In this document: piece by piece, positions 9,661 through 20,744 of the stretch
Numbering within the stretch: position 1 is the stretch's first letter
How the letters are laid out: each line of letters opens with the position of its first letter
Source: Humulus lupulus
Taxonomy: Eukaryota; Streptophyta; Magnoliopsida; Rosales; Cannabaceae
DNA: 64,000 nt
Assembly: GCF_963169125.1 (NCBI RefSeq)
Contig: NC_084795.1
Coordinates: forward strand, 95,538,911 to 95,602,910
Direction: 5' to 3'
The notes under the pieces: generated by a model
Told to the model about the DNA's origin: nothing
The model's database searches: none
Seen by the model: only the letters and a program-made list of their open reading frames with translations
Translations under genes and position numbers: made by a program

Positions 9661-10785
9661 GAATCCTGTATAAGGGAGAGTTTTCTGTGCCACTCTTGCG
9701 ATGTGTTGATGAGGAGGAGGCGATGAAATTTTTGTATGAAATACATGAGGGCGAATGTGGCAAGCATGCGAGTGGACCATCCATGGATAGGAAAGCAATG
9801 AGGCAAGGGTACTAGGCCTCCATCGAGAAGGAAGCAAGTGACTTCACAAGAAAATGTGACAAATGTCAGAGACATGCAAACTACTCCTGGAAGACCCCAA
9901 ATGAGCTAACTAGCCTGACCAGCCCTTAGCCTTTTGCTATCTGGGGGATAGACCTGATCAGCGCCCTTCCCTCAGGCAGGGGTGGAGCGAAGTACGCAGT
10001 CATAGCGATAGATTACTTCACTTAGTGGGTTGAAGCAGAACCTCTGATAAAAATAACAGCCCAACAGGTCACCGCTTTTGTCAAAAAATTCATTGTCTGC
10101 AGGTACAGAGTGCCCTACAAAATCATCTCTGACAACGGCACCCATTTCGAGGGGGAAACGTTTGAGGAGCATTTATAGAGAACGGAATAAGAAGAAGCTT
10201 TTCAGCTGTTGTCCATCCACAGGCCAATGGGCAGGTGGAGGCCGTTAACAAAGTCTTGAAAAAGAACCTAAAAACAAAGCTAGAGAAGATGAAGGGAGCC
10301 TGGGTCGAGGAGCTACCTAATGTGCTTTGGGCCTATAGGATCACACCACGCACAACCACTGGCGAGACCCCTTTTGACTTAGCATATCGATGTGAGGCTA
10401 TTCTCCTAGTTGAAATGAAGGTTAACTCCTTCAGGATATAGGCATACGAGGACCAAGCCAACCATACGGCAATGGTCGAAAACTTGGATATGTTAGAAGT
10501 GAGAAGGGAAAGGGCGCAGATGAGAGTGGCAGTGTACCAGCAACGGGAAGCAAGGTACTACAACTTGAGGGTACGAGAAAGAATTTTCAGGGTAGGAGAC
10601 TTGGTAATGAGAAAAGTACTCCCCAACACGCGAGACCCGGGGGCAGGGGTACTAGGGGCGAACTGGGAAGGACCTTACCAAGTCGCTCAATGTATTCCAC
10701 CAAACACTTATAAATTAGCATGCATGGATAACACCATAATACCCCGAGCATGGAACGCGAAACACTTCAAGAAATACTACCAGTA
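9661..10785 (+). pseudogene. Integrase of element A (broken)
   Basis: Integrase would insert cDNA into the host genome. Frame pieces: ILYKGEFSVPLLRCVDEEEA, IHEGECGKHASGPSMDRKA (HHCC histidines), CDKCQRHANYSW (HHCC cysteines), IWGIDLISALPSGRGGAKYAVIAIDYFT (catalytic core, first Asp in GIDL), YKIISDNGTHFEG (second Asp), then VHPQANGQVEAVNKVLKKNLK (catalytic Glu in VEA). 10235-10441 and 10472-10786 complete the core and C-terminal domain (LPNVLWAYRITPRTTTGETPF; GDLVMRKV; GANWEGPYQV; NAKHFKKYYQ), ending at the natural C terminus of Tat pols. Stops at about 9661, 9815, 9928, 10025, 10176 and 10439 interrupt it. No chromodomain follows, as expected for Tat. Confidence 0.87.
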
Positions 10786-11735
10786 AGACTTCCATATCTG
10801 ATGTAAAGAATATATGTATTTAGTTTATTGCATGTTATGCTAACTTAGTAGATAATAATCAAAGAGGTTACCCAGAGAACCACACAAGTAGATGTAACCG
10901 CTTCATATATGTCATTGTAACTTGCCTACAATGAATGAAAGTGTTTGCAACTTTGCATGCTATATATCTTTTCTATGTAAACATCCACCAAAGTGCTTGA
11001 TGGAATAAATTTAACCAAGCACTTGGCGGGGGGGGGGGTGGGACAGGAGGCACACACACATATATATATAAAGAATAAACTCGACAAGTTGTCTTTTATA
11101 TTCAAAAGGATTAACTACCCTTATGAATATCAAGGGAGTGGTAAAACAAAGGGAATTTTTGAAAAAAAAATGATCTCCAACCGATGGCTGACGCCCCCAC
11201 AGGGGGTGAGGCTATAAAGAAGGCATCTCTCAATAAGTCTAGAATGGCCACTAAGCCAGCTAGCCAAAAAGGGTACTAAAAAAGACCCTTTTAAAAAAAG
11301 TACTATGCATAATGACAAGAAGGACGCTTCTCGCAAGAAATATCAAGTGCTCACAAAGAATATAAAAGGATACCAAGAACCCAAGGGGTTAACATGTCCT
11401 TACAAGTATAGTCAAGGTGCACCAAAAAGATTATCATCATCAGATCAAGGAAGAGATACGTAATCCATGAAAAATAAAAATAAGAGGGACTTACCATAGT
11501 CCCTTAAGTTTGATAATTGAAAGAGAGTGACAAAGGCTAGAAAGGTCAATTCGTCATTCATTCATCGACAAAAATAAACAAGGACATATAAATCAAGAGT
11601 TCAACACACCATTAAGGATTTATGAGAAGTTCAAACAAAAAAAAAGGGAACAATATGGGTGATTACATGGCAACAACATATATGTGTGTAAATAAGCCGG
11701 CTTCAGAGAGACCTACGGTTTCCACCCTGACCCTT
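10786..11735. other. Spacer between INT and antisense ORF (element A)
   Basis: No supported coding sequence. It holds a homopolymer of ten or more G at about 11028-11037 following CACTTGGCG, a short (CA)n/(TA)n run at 11053-11070, and AT-rich sequence with poly-A runs. The G run resembles a duplicated or displaced polypurine tract. Confidence 0.5.
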
Positions 11736-14191
11736 CTACTCAGAGATTTTCTCAATTGCATAATCTCTAAAGGGACACAGGTCGACGTCGGGGTTGGTCC
11801 TCCATACTGCTGGTAACGTGTGCTCAGTTATGCCGTTCTCAGCATTTACAAGTTCAATCTTGAGCGCATTAATCTTCTCATTTAAAGTATGGATAGTTGC
11901 TTTAAGCCTAGTATTGGAGTGAGAAGTTGATGCAACCTGGGCTAATGCAGCATCCCTCTGACAAACTACCTCGGCAAGTTGACCCTCCAAGTCACGGACC
12001 CGTATGGACAAATTATCCTTTTCTGCCTCGGCCATTGGGAGATTCCTTATTGCCCTCTCGAGCTCGTGTTGTAGCCGTTGTGTGGATGAAGAGCTCAAGG
12101 CGACAAGCTGGTGACCAAGGACAGAAGTCTAAATAATGACAAAGAAATAAAATAAAACCTTAAGGGCCAAACGATATCAAAACCGAAAAAAAACATACAT
12201 ACATCGAGTGTTTTGACAAATACCTGCAAGGAGGCTCCATATAAGCCTCTCCCAACTCGGCATCGAGAATGTCATGCAAAGACCCCCATTCACCTTCGCG
12301 AATGTTTCCAATATAATGGTTCATGGCTTCCCCAAACTAGCTTGACAAAGGATGGCCTCCAGAAGCGGAAACGTAAGCTCGACGGGGGGAAACATGTGTA
12401 CCCGTCGAGGCATGCTTCGACAAGGAAGGGGACCAAGAAGGTCCTAATTCGTCTGCAGATACACAGGGGAAAAAGGGCACGGGGACACCTCTTTAGGCAA
12501 AGAGGCTCCCGAAGGTGCCTGCCTCGAGCACCCCCCAGAGGCTGGAAGGGCCTCACCAAAAGAAGGAATGACAAAATTCCTCTTAGGCATAAAAGGGTGG
12601 GGGGAGCATGGGCGTTGAGAGCAGACTGGCTACAAGGCATCCAAGGTGGAACCCGAGAAATAACACTGTCGGTGTGTCCGTCGTCGGCCACATCCCTGGT
12701 CCCGTCAGCCAAGGACCATAAGCATGAGTAATTCTCAGACTCCACCTCCTCCTCCGTATCCATATGGTCACCCGACGAGTAAGCATAGTCTTTATCAGTC
12801 GAAACATCATAATTGGCTTCATCATGACCTTATATCCATGGAACAGTGGATTCAGATGAGATGGAGCATAAGGAGATAACTTGGTCCGGGGATAGCAGCT
12901 TGTATGAATAAATATTGCCCTCTGTGAAAAAGGCACAGGCCAGTTTGCAATGGGCTGACATCTCAGTCACTCAGTCACGGGTCGATGGTTTCAGGGTAGA
13001 GCTAACAACCCCTACGAGACCTACAGTCAAGAGAAAAGAAATAACCATAGTTAGATAGACCAGAAAAAGGAGGAGTCAAAGAAAAATTTCTCGTATATGA
13101 ACTCATGGCGGGAATTAGCTTACTTGAAGAGTTGAAGTGCGTATGTCGGGTGGACACGCTGTAGTTGAAGAAGAAGTCACTTTTCCACGAGCCTCTATTG
13201 GAAATTGAGCCATCCAAGAGGGGAGATCCTGTATGGGCCATGACTTTCTAGAGCGTGTAAAGGTGGCTGATGGATTCGGCCTAAGGGTGTAAAGGTGATG
13301 GACCTCACTCATGGAAGGCCCTCTAGAGTGCACTTGCTTATACTGTACGTATAAGCAACTCAGCACCACCCAAGAGTTGGGGGACAGTTGGAGGGGCGCC
13401 AGCTCGAAGTAGTTAAGTACTTTGAAAAAGACGGGGTGAAGCAGAAAAGCTCCACTGGATTCGATTATGGAGTCACTGAAGGCAACGAGCCCTTTGGGCG
13501 GCTCAGATGCACGATCCTCATGCTTTGGAATTATGAACTTGATGTCCAACGATAGATGATGGGCCTTTAGCATGTTGGCAATCTTAACCTTAGCAAGGGT
13601 GGACCTACCCGCGTCCTCGGAATTGTCAGAAATCCTCCTCGGCATGTCGGGTACCTGGACAGAGACAGGAAATTTGTGAGAGATAGACTTCCTTAACTCC
13701 CTAGAAGATCCCCTACGCGTCTTGCATCTACCAGAACTCTCCTTGACCCAAGGGCATGCGACCAGGGGCAGGCGAGGAAGTGTGAGGAAAATCATAGAAA
13801 GAAACTCAGGTTCAAGGGGTTCATAGGCAGCACCATCATGGATGGGACCCCTATGCCTTGAGGATTCGTCATCACAGAAAGAAAAAGGTTCAGGTGGCAG
13901 GTTTTCCTCTAGACAGGCGATTTCAAATATACAATCTTAAAGGGCTGATTTTAGTTGGGAGACATACATTTCATGCCATGGGGAGAAACCTAAACCCTTA
14001 TCGCTAGTAATAGATTCGAGTTCATTTTTTAGGCCATGCGCCTTCTGCCTAAGGTAGGATAGTCTCTATAGGTAGAGCATTCGCACATCCCCATGGTTAG
14101 ATGGTTTGTGAACATCGGCCTCAGAGTCGGAGCATGACAACTCGATAAATTTGATATTAGATGGACCTTCAGGGCACCGCCTAGACGCCAT
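11736..14191 (-). pseudogene. Antisense ORF of Tat element A (PF04195-like domain plus coiled coil)
   Basis: A minus-strand gene opposite to the pol genes. The start is ATG at 14191 (MASRRCPEGPSNIKFIELS). The frame runs to 13115 with two in-frame stops (near 14069 and 13936) and contains LAKVKIANMLKAHHLSLDI, FLLHPVFFKVLNYFELAPLQ, SPNSWVVLSCLYVQY and MSEVHHLYTLRPNP, the same core as in the fragments at 2284-2776, 43674-44340 and 63809-64000. The frame ends with a possible donor site (CAA|GTAAGC). The C-terminal exon, 12098-11736, is a strong coiled coil (QRLQHELERAIRNLPMAEAE, ..LEGQLAEVVCQRDAALAQV). The middle (12290-12936) is acidic/low-complexity and less certain. The layout suggests a multi-exon gene with its own promoter; function unknown. 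I compare it with Pfam Transposase_28 from memory. Confidence 0.75.
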
Positions 14192-15069
14192 GGGCCAGCT
14201 AAGACACGAGGACGTAAGTGCGTGAAGATAACCCTATATATACAACATAATTAGGAGGGGTATAAGAAAATGACCTATGCGTATGTGCTTGAAGGATAAA
14301 AGAAAACAAAAAACAAAAAACCTCTAAGGAATGGGTACATTCCAACCCGTGATTCTACCCTCTTATAAGGGATAAAGAAAACATGCATATCAATGGAGAG
14401 AGAAGGTATACCTAGGTGTGTATATATGGATTCGCAGATATGCGAGGGCAGACTTTTGGGTTCGTAAAGAAGGGTCAAGCGACAAGCGAGAGCGGATCCT
14501 TACCAGCAAGAGAATGACTAGCACCACCACAAGAAAAAAAAAGTAATAAGCAAAAAAAAAATGAATGAATAAATGAAAAGGGGCAAAAATGACCTCAAAA
14601 ATGCTTCTATGAAGGATAGAACCTTGGAGCTCTTGGAAATGGTTTAGAAGGAATACCACTAGGCTAAGCAAATTTTAGTGTGAAGAAGTGGGTTCAAGTC
14701 ATGGGGTATTTATAAGGAAGGTCAAGGTTTTCTAGCCATTGGATCAAATTTAGATGGATGGTAGAGATCAAGAGCCTTAACAACCTTGGGATCCGTGATT
14801 GGAAATGATTGGCTCTAATCACATCTTAAGAGCATACTTGGATCACAACCAAAATTAGTTGGTTTTTATGTTCTTTATGAATTACGAAGAAACACACCTT
14901 AAAGGCCCATTTTCTGTTTCCTCATTCATTCCAAGATAGCATCCAAAAGGTTAATCTACCATACCTCTTCAAGAAAGAGTGAAGCATAAACACCATACTC
15001 ATCACAGAGAACACATATTAAAGAGTCTATAAGAACACTAGAAAGTATACTCATAGACTTGGGAGCAAA
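14192..15069. other. Spacer before the 3' LTR, ending in the polypurine tract
   Basis: Non-coding sequence upstream of the antisense ORF, so it should hold that gene's promoter. The polypurine tract GACTTGGGAGCAAA (15056-15069) abuts the LTR start. No clear TATA box for the antisense gene was found. Confidence 0.6.
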
Positions 15070-15994
15070 TGTGAAAGTTGGATAATTTCCCAAGAAAAAT
15101 TTAAAGTAGAGTTCATTCTTGAAGGCTTTGTGTATGGAGGTGTGTCGCTATCCTAAAATCTACTTGCCAAGACGCCGCCCAGTGAGGTTAACATTAAAAA
15201 AGGCCTCACATCCTGCCTAAAATGCGAAGGCGCGAGGCTTGAGTACACTCGAACACCCGCACAGAGAGTCACTTGCCAAGGACACCTTGTTGAGAAGACC
15301 CGATGTGAGACCCTCATGAAGCTTCCTGTGCGTCATACGGAGAGGTCTCTAGACGAAGCCACCTCGACGAGCCTCTTGCGCGCTTAAGGACCCGAGTACG
15401 GGTCCCCTGAGAAGTCACCCTTGCAATGTGAAGCCCACAGAGAGGAGGGTGTCACTTCGTGGTACCGTTGCGCGAGGCTAAGAGCCTCATTTGAGTTGGC
15501 ACGAGATCTGCAAGGAGAATAGTCCCTCGCTGCGCGAGGGCCGTGGCGCGAGGGTCACTACGCGAGGGTAGCTGCGTGAGGGATGCTGTGTGAGGGGCTG
15601 TGGCGCGAGGGGTTGTGGCGCGAGGGTCGCTGTGCGAGAGGCACTGCGCGAGGATCGCTATGCAAGGCTTTGAGCCTCGCTTGACTTGTTGTGGGGCCCG
15701 CAGGGAGGAAGAGGCTTCGAGTTATGGGGCCGAGTAAGTGAAGAGGCACCTCGCCAACTGCTAAAATCCATCATTGCTGGAACCAAATGCCTAGATGCCT
15801 TACTGTACTAGGCTCCGTCCTCCACACCTCATGTTGCGAGGTTGTTGCGCGACAGGGGCTCACTACCTGAGGCCCACCTCTTAGAAGTGCCTCAACGTGG
15901 AAACTTGGTAAAGGGAGTTCCTTCTACATTAATGAAGAGCCCACACTATTCTCTAACACTCCGCAGAATATAAGGTGGATTGGAGGGAAATGGT
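15070..15994 (+). mobile_element. 3' LTR of element A (truncated)
   Basis: Starts TGTGAAAGTTGGATAATTTCCC after the polypurine tract and matches 3769-4700 of the 5' LTR with many point differences. Similarity stops at GGGAAATGGTAC (about 15994), where D's LTR resumes, so the TATA box and U5 are missing. The GC-rich minisatellite is at about 15536-15665. Confidence 0.88.
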
Positions 15995-16739
15995 ACTGCA
16001 GCGCTAGGCAGGGGAGAGCATGGGTGCTCTCTGACTTATTGCAGCGCCCCAGCGCTACCCATGAGCGCCCTAACGCTAGGCGTATTTCAGCAAGACCCAT
16101 TTTTAGGTCTTGGGAGGACTTTGGGGGCTCGGGGGATGGTTCCACCAATCCGTTGGGTGGATTGGATGTCCCAAGAGAACGGGAATGGTCCCAAAGTTTT
16201 TTTTAAGGATTGAATCCTATGAGGTTATTATTTTATGGTTGTGACAAGGTTACCGTTAGGGCGCGGGTCGTTCATTGGTAACCATTGCTTGGATCGAATG
16301 TAAGAAAACTGCACCTAGTATATGGCATGCATGGTTATTGATGAGGCAAGTTTATTTCTCTATATGTGGACATTAATTGCATATTAAATGCTTAGCAGTG
16401 TTGCTTACTTGTGAGTGGTACTAACTTATTAGTCAGAATCGGCAATGGTGTCAATTTTGACTATGAAGTTGTGACTTATTAGTCAAGTTCGGCAGTAGCA
16501 CTAAGCACTGGTTGTATGGAATTGACCTATGAGTCAAGAACGATATGAGTGTGTTTAACGCAAGCCGAAAAGATTATATCTAATCGACATAAGCATTATC
16601 AACATAAGTATGAAATGATTGACTAACCTTAAGTTCGATGAAAACAAAAGCGCTTCTCTAGTTTAAAGGCTAGTTACTTAGAGCCAGAGCCAAAAGGCTC
16701 AGGTGACCGTAATATCACATGGCTTAGGGTGCGGAGCCC

Positions 16740-16838
16740 AAGTTCGTGACTTATTAGTTACTTATCTGGTTCAAGTTTGTGACTTATTAGTTACTTATCT
16801 GGTTCAAGTTCATGACTTATTAGTCACTTATCTGAATG
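16740..16838 (+). repeat. 33-bp tandem repeat, 3 copies, in the D LTR
   Basis: Unit starts AAGTTYGTGACTTATTAG and ends TTATCTGGTTC; copies begin at 16740, 16773 and 16806. It runs directly into the 57-bp array that follows. Confidence 0.85.
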
Positions 16839-17052
16839 GGCTGTAAGACCGAGCATGATTACCAAAATCATTATTGATATTCACTTATCTGAATGGGCTG
16901 CAAGCCCAAGCATGATTTCCAGAATCATTATTGATACTCACTTATCTGAATGTGCTGCAAGCCTCAGCATGATTACCAGAATCATTATTGATATTCACTC
17001 ATCTGAATGGGCTGCAAGCCCCAGTATGATTACTAGAATCATTAGTGATACT
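16825..17052 (+). repeat. 57-bp tandem repeat, 4 copies, in the D LTR
   Basis: Copies begin at 16825, 16882, 16939 and 16996 (CACTTATCTGAATGGGCTGC..). Because 57 is a multiple of three, the array forms a spurious plus-strand ORF of 19-residue repeats (HLSEWAASPSMISRIIIDT type). The LTR position and lack of any related protein indicate it is not a gene. Confidence 0.88.
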
Positions 17053-17607
17053 TATTTAGGATTGATTTGATAGTCATCCTTACAGGACGGTAGGGCCCAA
17101 AATCATTTACTTGAACTTACTTGCATGCATGAATAGGGATATTATTCCTAGGCATGCTTATTATTATTCAGTGGCATGTTATTACCTGTTCATGAGCATA
17201 TTGAGTTTTCATATTGAACCTCGGCTCAAGGGTGCTATATGGTGCAGGTAAAGGCAAAAGAAAGTTGGACCATCCTTGAGTTGGAGAGCTTAGGTGACGA
17301 TGTGTACATATGCGGCTGTTCGTCCACCACGACCGAGGGTTTAAAGAGGAACTGGGGTTAAACCCTATTTTGCCACTTAGGTTGATTGGTTGTAAATCTT
17401 TTATTTTAATTAACCTTTAAAATGTATTTTGGGATCCCAATGTTTACAGTAAATGTTTTAGTGAAACGTTGTATCTTTAACCAAAATTTTGAACCCTAAA
17501 CCGTTAATCACATTTAGTTACACGATTAGGGCCACATGACTCGTTTAGCGAGTTTAGAACTGTTTAAAATGCACAACGTAACGGTCCCTGGGTAGTAGGG
17601 TGTTACA

Positions 17608-17784
17608 ACTTGGTATTAAGCGAGCCAAGGTTAAGGGTTCTTGAAGACAAGCTGGGCATGTACACTCGTCACTAAAGACAAGCTTCACTCAGGGTATGGT
17701 AACTATTTATGTGGTTATGTGCTTAACTGCTTAAATAGAATGTAAATGCTTTACCTGCATATTACATTAGGGAGCATGAGATTC
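17608..17784 (+). mobile_element. Element D primer-binding site and leader remnant
   Basis: ACTTGGTATTAAGCGAGCC after the LTR end is a decayed initiator-methionine tRNA site (TGGTATCAGAGC type). The following 150 bp (CATGTACACTCGTC.., GACAAGCTTCACTCAGGG, ATGTGCTTAA) match element I's leader read from 61433 leftward. The leader stops at a Tat LTR near 17785, so no D coding sequence remains here. Confidence 0.8.
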
Positions 17785-18129
17785 TGATAGAGCCTGACTT
17801 GAAGGAGCAAGGTGTTGGGGTTTTATACCCTAATTAAAACCCAAATTCTTTGTAATCTTATTTTATTATCAATAAAAGAATAGAAATCATTTTTTGACTT
17901 GGTCAATCACTTTTCTCACATGTTTTATTTTCATGATTATTTGTTTAATATAAACTTCTATTAAATCCCAAGCGGATAACTGATCGTATTTATAGTGACG
18001 TAATCATAGTGGAATATAAATATGATTATATGTTCAAAATAAGTTAGTCCTAAGATTAGTCAGTGCACATGATTTACTCTGACTTGCCAATCTATGATAA
18101 AGTGCTTGAACTCAATGATAAATTCCAAG

Positions 18130-18870
18130 AAAGGACGTTTACCGTCTCGCCATGGAATTCATCTTTCCAATAAATAGTCTCCCCAGACTCCTGAAGATGA
18201 AGATGGAATGAGAAAAGTTCCTTACGCATCTGCAGTTGGAAGTCTGATGTATGCCATGTTGTGTACTAGACCAGATATCTGCTATGCAATGGGAGTAGTG
18301 AGCAAGTATGAGTCAAACCCAGGACCGGAACATTGGATAGCAGTTAAGTATATCCTGAAGTATTTAAGACGGACTAGGGATTATATGTTAGTCTACAAGG
18401 GTTGTGTTCTGAACCCTATAGGCTACACCGATTCAGATTTTCAGACTGATGTTGATGAGAAAGTCTACTTCTGGAATGGTGTTTACTCTTGGGATGGAGC
18501 TGTGATTTGGAGAAGTCTAAAGCAGTCTGCAATCTCAGATTCCTCCATGGTGCAGATTTCATAGCTTCATCAGAAGTAGCTAAGGAAATAGTCTGGCTAA
18601 AGAAGTTCTATTCAGATCTTGGTTTTATTCTATAAATGGATAAACCACTTGTGTTGTTTTTTGACAAAACAGGAGCGATAGCCAACTCGAAAGAACCTCT
18701 AAGTCACAAGGAAGTATCACATTATTCGAGAATATGTGGCCAGGGGAGATGTGAAGGATATGAAGATTGCATCTAAAGACAATCTTGCGGATCCATTTAC
18801 AAAGACACTACTAGAAGATACATTTGATAAGCATATCAAGGAAATGGGATTAGAAGAATTAAGGCATTAG
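18130..18870 (+). pseudogene. Copia RT/RNase H 3' end (broken)
   Basis: The C-terminal end of a Ty1/Copia polyprotein. 18208-18564 reads VPYASAVGSLMYAMLCTRPD, GVVSKYESNPGPEHW, VKYILKYLRRTRDYML and GYTDSDFQTDVDE, the standard Copia RT connection and start of RNase H (first catalytic Asp in YTDSD). The frame then breaks at SDSSMVQIS; the expected catalytic Glu region continues in another frame (SEVAKEIVWLKKF). After 18640 come DKTGAIANSKEP and VARGDVKDMKIASKDNLADPFTKTLL, the usual end of Copia RNase H, ending with EMGLEELRH and a stop at 18868. The PPT GTGCAAGTGGGAG (18880-18892) precedes the right LTR. Precise Copia clade not assigned. Confidence 0.85.
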
Positions 18871-18894
18871 TTTCAATTAGTGCAAGTGGGAGTT

Positions 18895-20744
18895 GGTTGG
18901 GGTTTTATGCCCTAATTAAAACCCAAATTTTTTTTAATCTCATTTTATTATCAATAAAAGAATAGAAATCATTTTTTGACTTGATCAATCACTTTGCTCA
19001 CATGTTATATTTTCATTTTTTTTTAAATATAAACTTCTATTAAATCTCGAGCATATTGATGATCGTATTTATAGTGACGTAATCACATTGGAATATAAAT
19101 ATGATTATATGTTCAAAATAAGTTAGTCCTAAGATTAGTCAGTGCACAGGATTTACACTGAATTGCCAATCTACGATATGATCTACTTACACATTACAGT
19201 GTTATGTTCTTTCCAGAACTTTAGCAAAGTAAATAATATCAGATGTATTTGTTACATTGGACTGGACCGATATGGACAGTTGATAAGATAAGTAAACATA
19301 CCATTATTATCTATTCTAGTCATATTATATACTTGACCATAGGTCAATTCAATCTCAATTCTGAGTGGTTAGTATTCTAACTGATTTTATTATTTGAGTT
19401 CTTTGACTAGTTCGTTACCAGCTTACCCTACGGTCTAGACCATACTTACGTCTTGGGAACTCGGTAGTATAATTGAGTGGGAGCGTTAATCATAGATATG
19501 AACATCTATAGCTTCAAATGAAGAAGTGAAACGATGGTTTCCTTTTAGTTTGGGTCAAGGTGCTAAATGATAGAGATCTCATTTCAGTAATTAATATTAG
19601 TTTACTGAAATATCATTTACAAGGAACTAAGTCTTTTAAGGATAAAATACAATGAGGGATCAAACGTTATTTTAGTCCCATCTCAATGTAGAGCGTCTAT
19701 AGAGGATTGAGTGACAATTTTTGTTGTAACAATGGATAATTAATAACGTATCTATATTGCTTATAGAGCGTTCATTGAATTTAAGAGTGCGATTCCGACT
19801 CTTTAGTGGAGTCATGAGGAATTAATAAGTTAGTAAATTTATTTGTTAGATTTATGATAACTTATTGGAACTTGATTTCATAGGCCCATGGTCCCCATTG
19901 TACCTTGGATAAAATCATCTAGATAGTCTCAATTAATTGATTTAATTATCAATTAGAATTATCAAAGTTGACCAGGTCAATTTTGGATAGTTCCACAGAG
20001 TTATGTAATTTTGAGAAGAAAAGAGAAATTAGGGCAGATTAATAAGATAAATAGGTATCTAAATTAATAAATAAGTTTAAATCTAGGTTCAAATTATAAA
20101 CAATTAATTTGATAAAGGATTTAAATAATTATTTAATTAATTAAATCAATAGAAAATAATATAGGCCTTGATTTTAAATCCAATGGGCTTATAATCAAAT
20201 GGGAAATTTCACAGGCCTAAAGCCCATGATAATTTCGACCTAGGGCTTCAAATTGGATATTATTTTATTGATGTTTTAATTAAATTAAATGCCCTAAATG
20301 AGTCTTTAAAAGGAGTGCTTAGAGAGAAGTCAAGACAGACAACAGATAAGTTTAATCACTGGTTTTCTTATAGTTTTAGATTCTCTCGAAGCACAAGTCC
20401 TTTTCTAAGCCTCTTTGTTATTTTCTCTTCTTCTCTTTGTATCTATCTCATGTGTTGAGAATTTCCCACACTAGTCTAGGTGATTCTAAGGATACATTGG
20501 AAGACTGTGAAGAAATTAGAAGAACAGTTCAGTTTCTTGATAATACTCTACGACAGAAAGGATACAAGAGTTAGAGAAATTGAAGGAAGGACTCTTTCAT
20601 TCCGCTTCGTATACTGTAAGTATTCTTGTCTTTGTTTCTCTTTAAATTCAATTTTAGTAACATTTTCTAGGTTATCTCATATTTAATTGTTTAATATTAG
20701 ATTTATATGAAAATAAATAAAGATCCTGTATAAATTTTCTAACA
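18895..20744 (+). mobile_element. Copia 3' LTR
   Basis: Full 1,850-bp LTR. The start has a T-to-G change (GGTTGGGG versus TGTTGGGG in the left copy). It holds the same AATTAAAACCCAAATT and CAATAAAAGAATAGAAATC segments as 17813-17890 and ends CTAACA. The LTR has the same general form as the minus-strand LTR at 51122-54348, so the two are related families. Confidence 0.88.

Larger units (their letters stand above)
3769..15994 (+). mobile_element. Tat-type Ty3/Gypsy element A (12.2 kb, degenerate)
   Basis: Plus-strand LTR element nested in the LTR of Tekay element D. Order: 5' LTR (3769-5207), primer-binding site, gag, protease, RT, RNase H, second archaeal-type RNase H, integrase, spacer, long antisense ORF, polypurine tract (15056-15069), 3' LTR (from 15070). 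Two RNase H domains plus an antisense ORF before the 3' LTR place it in the Tat clade. The 3' LTR retains only about 925 bp of the 1,439-bp LTR. The missing tail and part of D's LTR were lost together, because D's sequence also lacks about 200 bp at this junction. Stops and frameshifts break every domain, so the element is dead. Confidence 0.9.
15995..17607 (+). mobile_element. Tekay LTR of element D, right part
   Basis: Continues D's LTR after element A and ends AGTAGGGTGTTACA at 17607, directly before a primer-binding site. It aligns in order with the solo LTR at 23508-25866: a GC-rich 'AGCGC' segment, then GTGACAAGGTTACCG, TTACTTGTGAGTGG, CATATGCGGC and TTAGCGAGTT blocks. The downstream genes of D are lost. 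Confidence 0.85.
17813..20744 (+). mobile_element. Ty1/Copia element, internally deleted, target duplication CAAGG
   Basis: The left LTR starts TGTTGGGGTTTTATACCC at 17813; the right LTR ends TTTTCTAACA at 20744. CAAGG precedes it (17808-17812) and follows it (20745-20749), proving a single insertion event. Removing it restores a continuous GAAGGAGCAAGGGTCT typical of the host Tat LTR. The left LTR keeps only about 286 bp before joining the 3' end of pol at about 18100. The right LTR is full (18895-20744, 1,850 bp). Gag, protease, integrase and most of RT are missing, so it cannot move by itself. Confidence 0.92.

Noticed and set aside
11024..11070. G run followed by CA/TA repeats as a special structure (for example G-quadruplex)
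   Set aside because: A single G homopolymer with no regular G-tract pattern; more likely a decayed polypurine tract next to a microsatellite.
12213..12731. 172-residue plus-strand ORF
   Set aside because: Lies opposite the middle of element A's antisense gene, has no recognisable motif and no counterpart in element B.
16740..17052. CRISPR-like array
   Set aside because: Units are contiguous tandem repeats without unique spacers, in a plant LTR.
16855..17070. Repeat-containing protein on the plus strand
   Set aside because: It is a by-product of a 57-bp tandem array in a Tekay LTR; no start context, no family resemblance.
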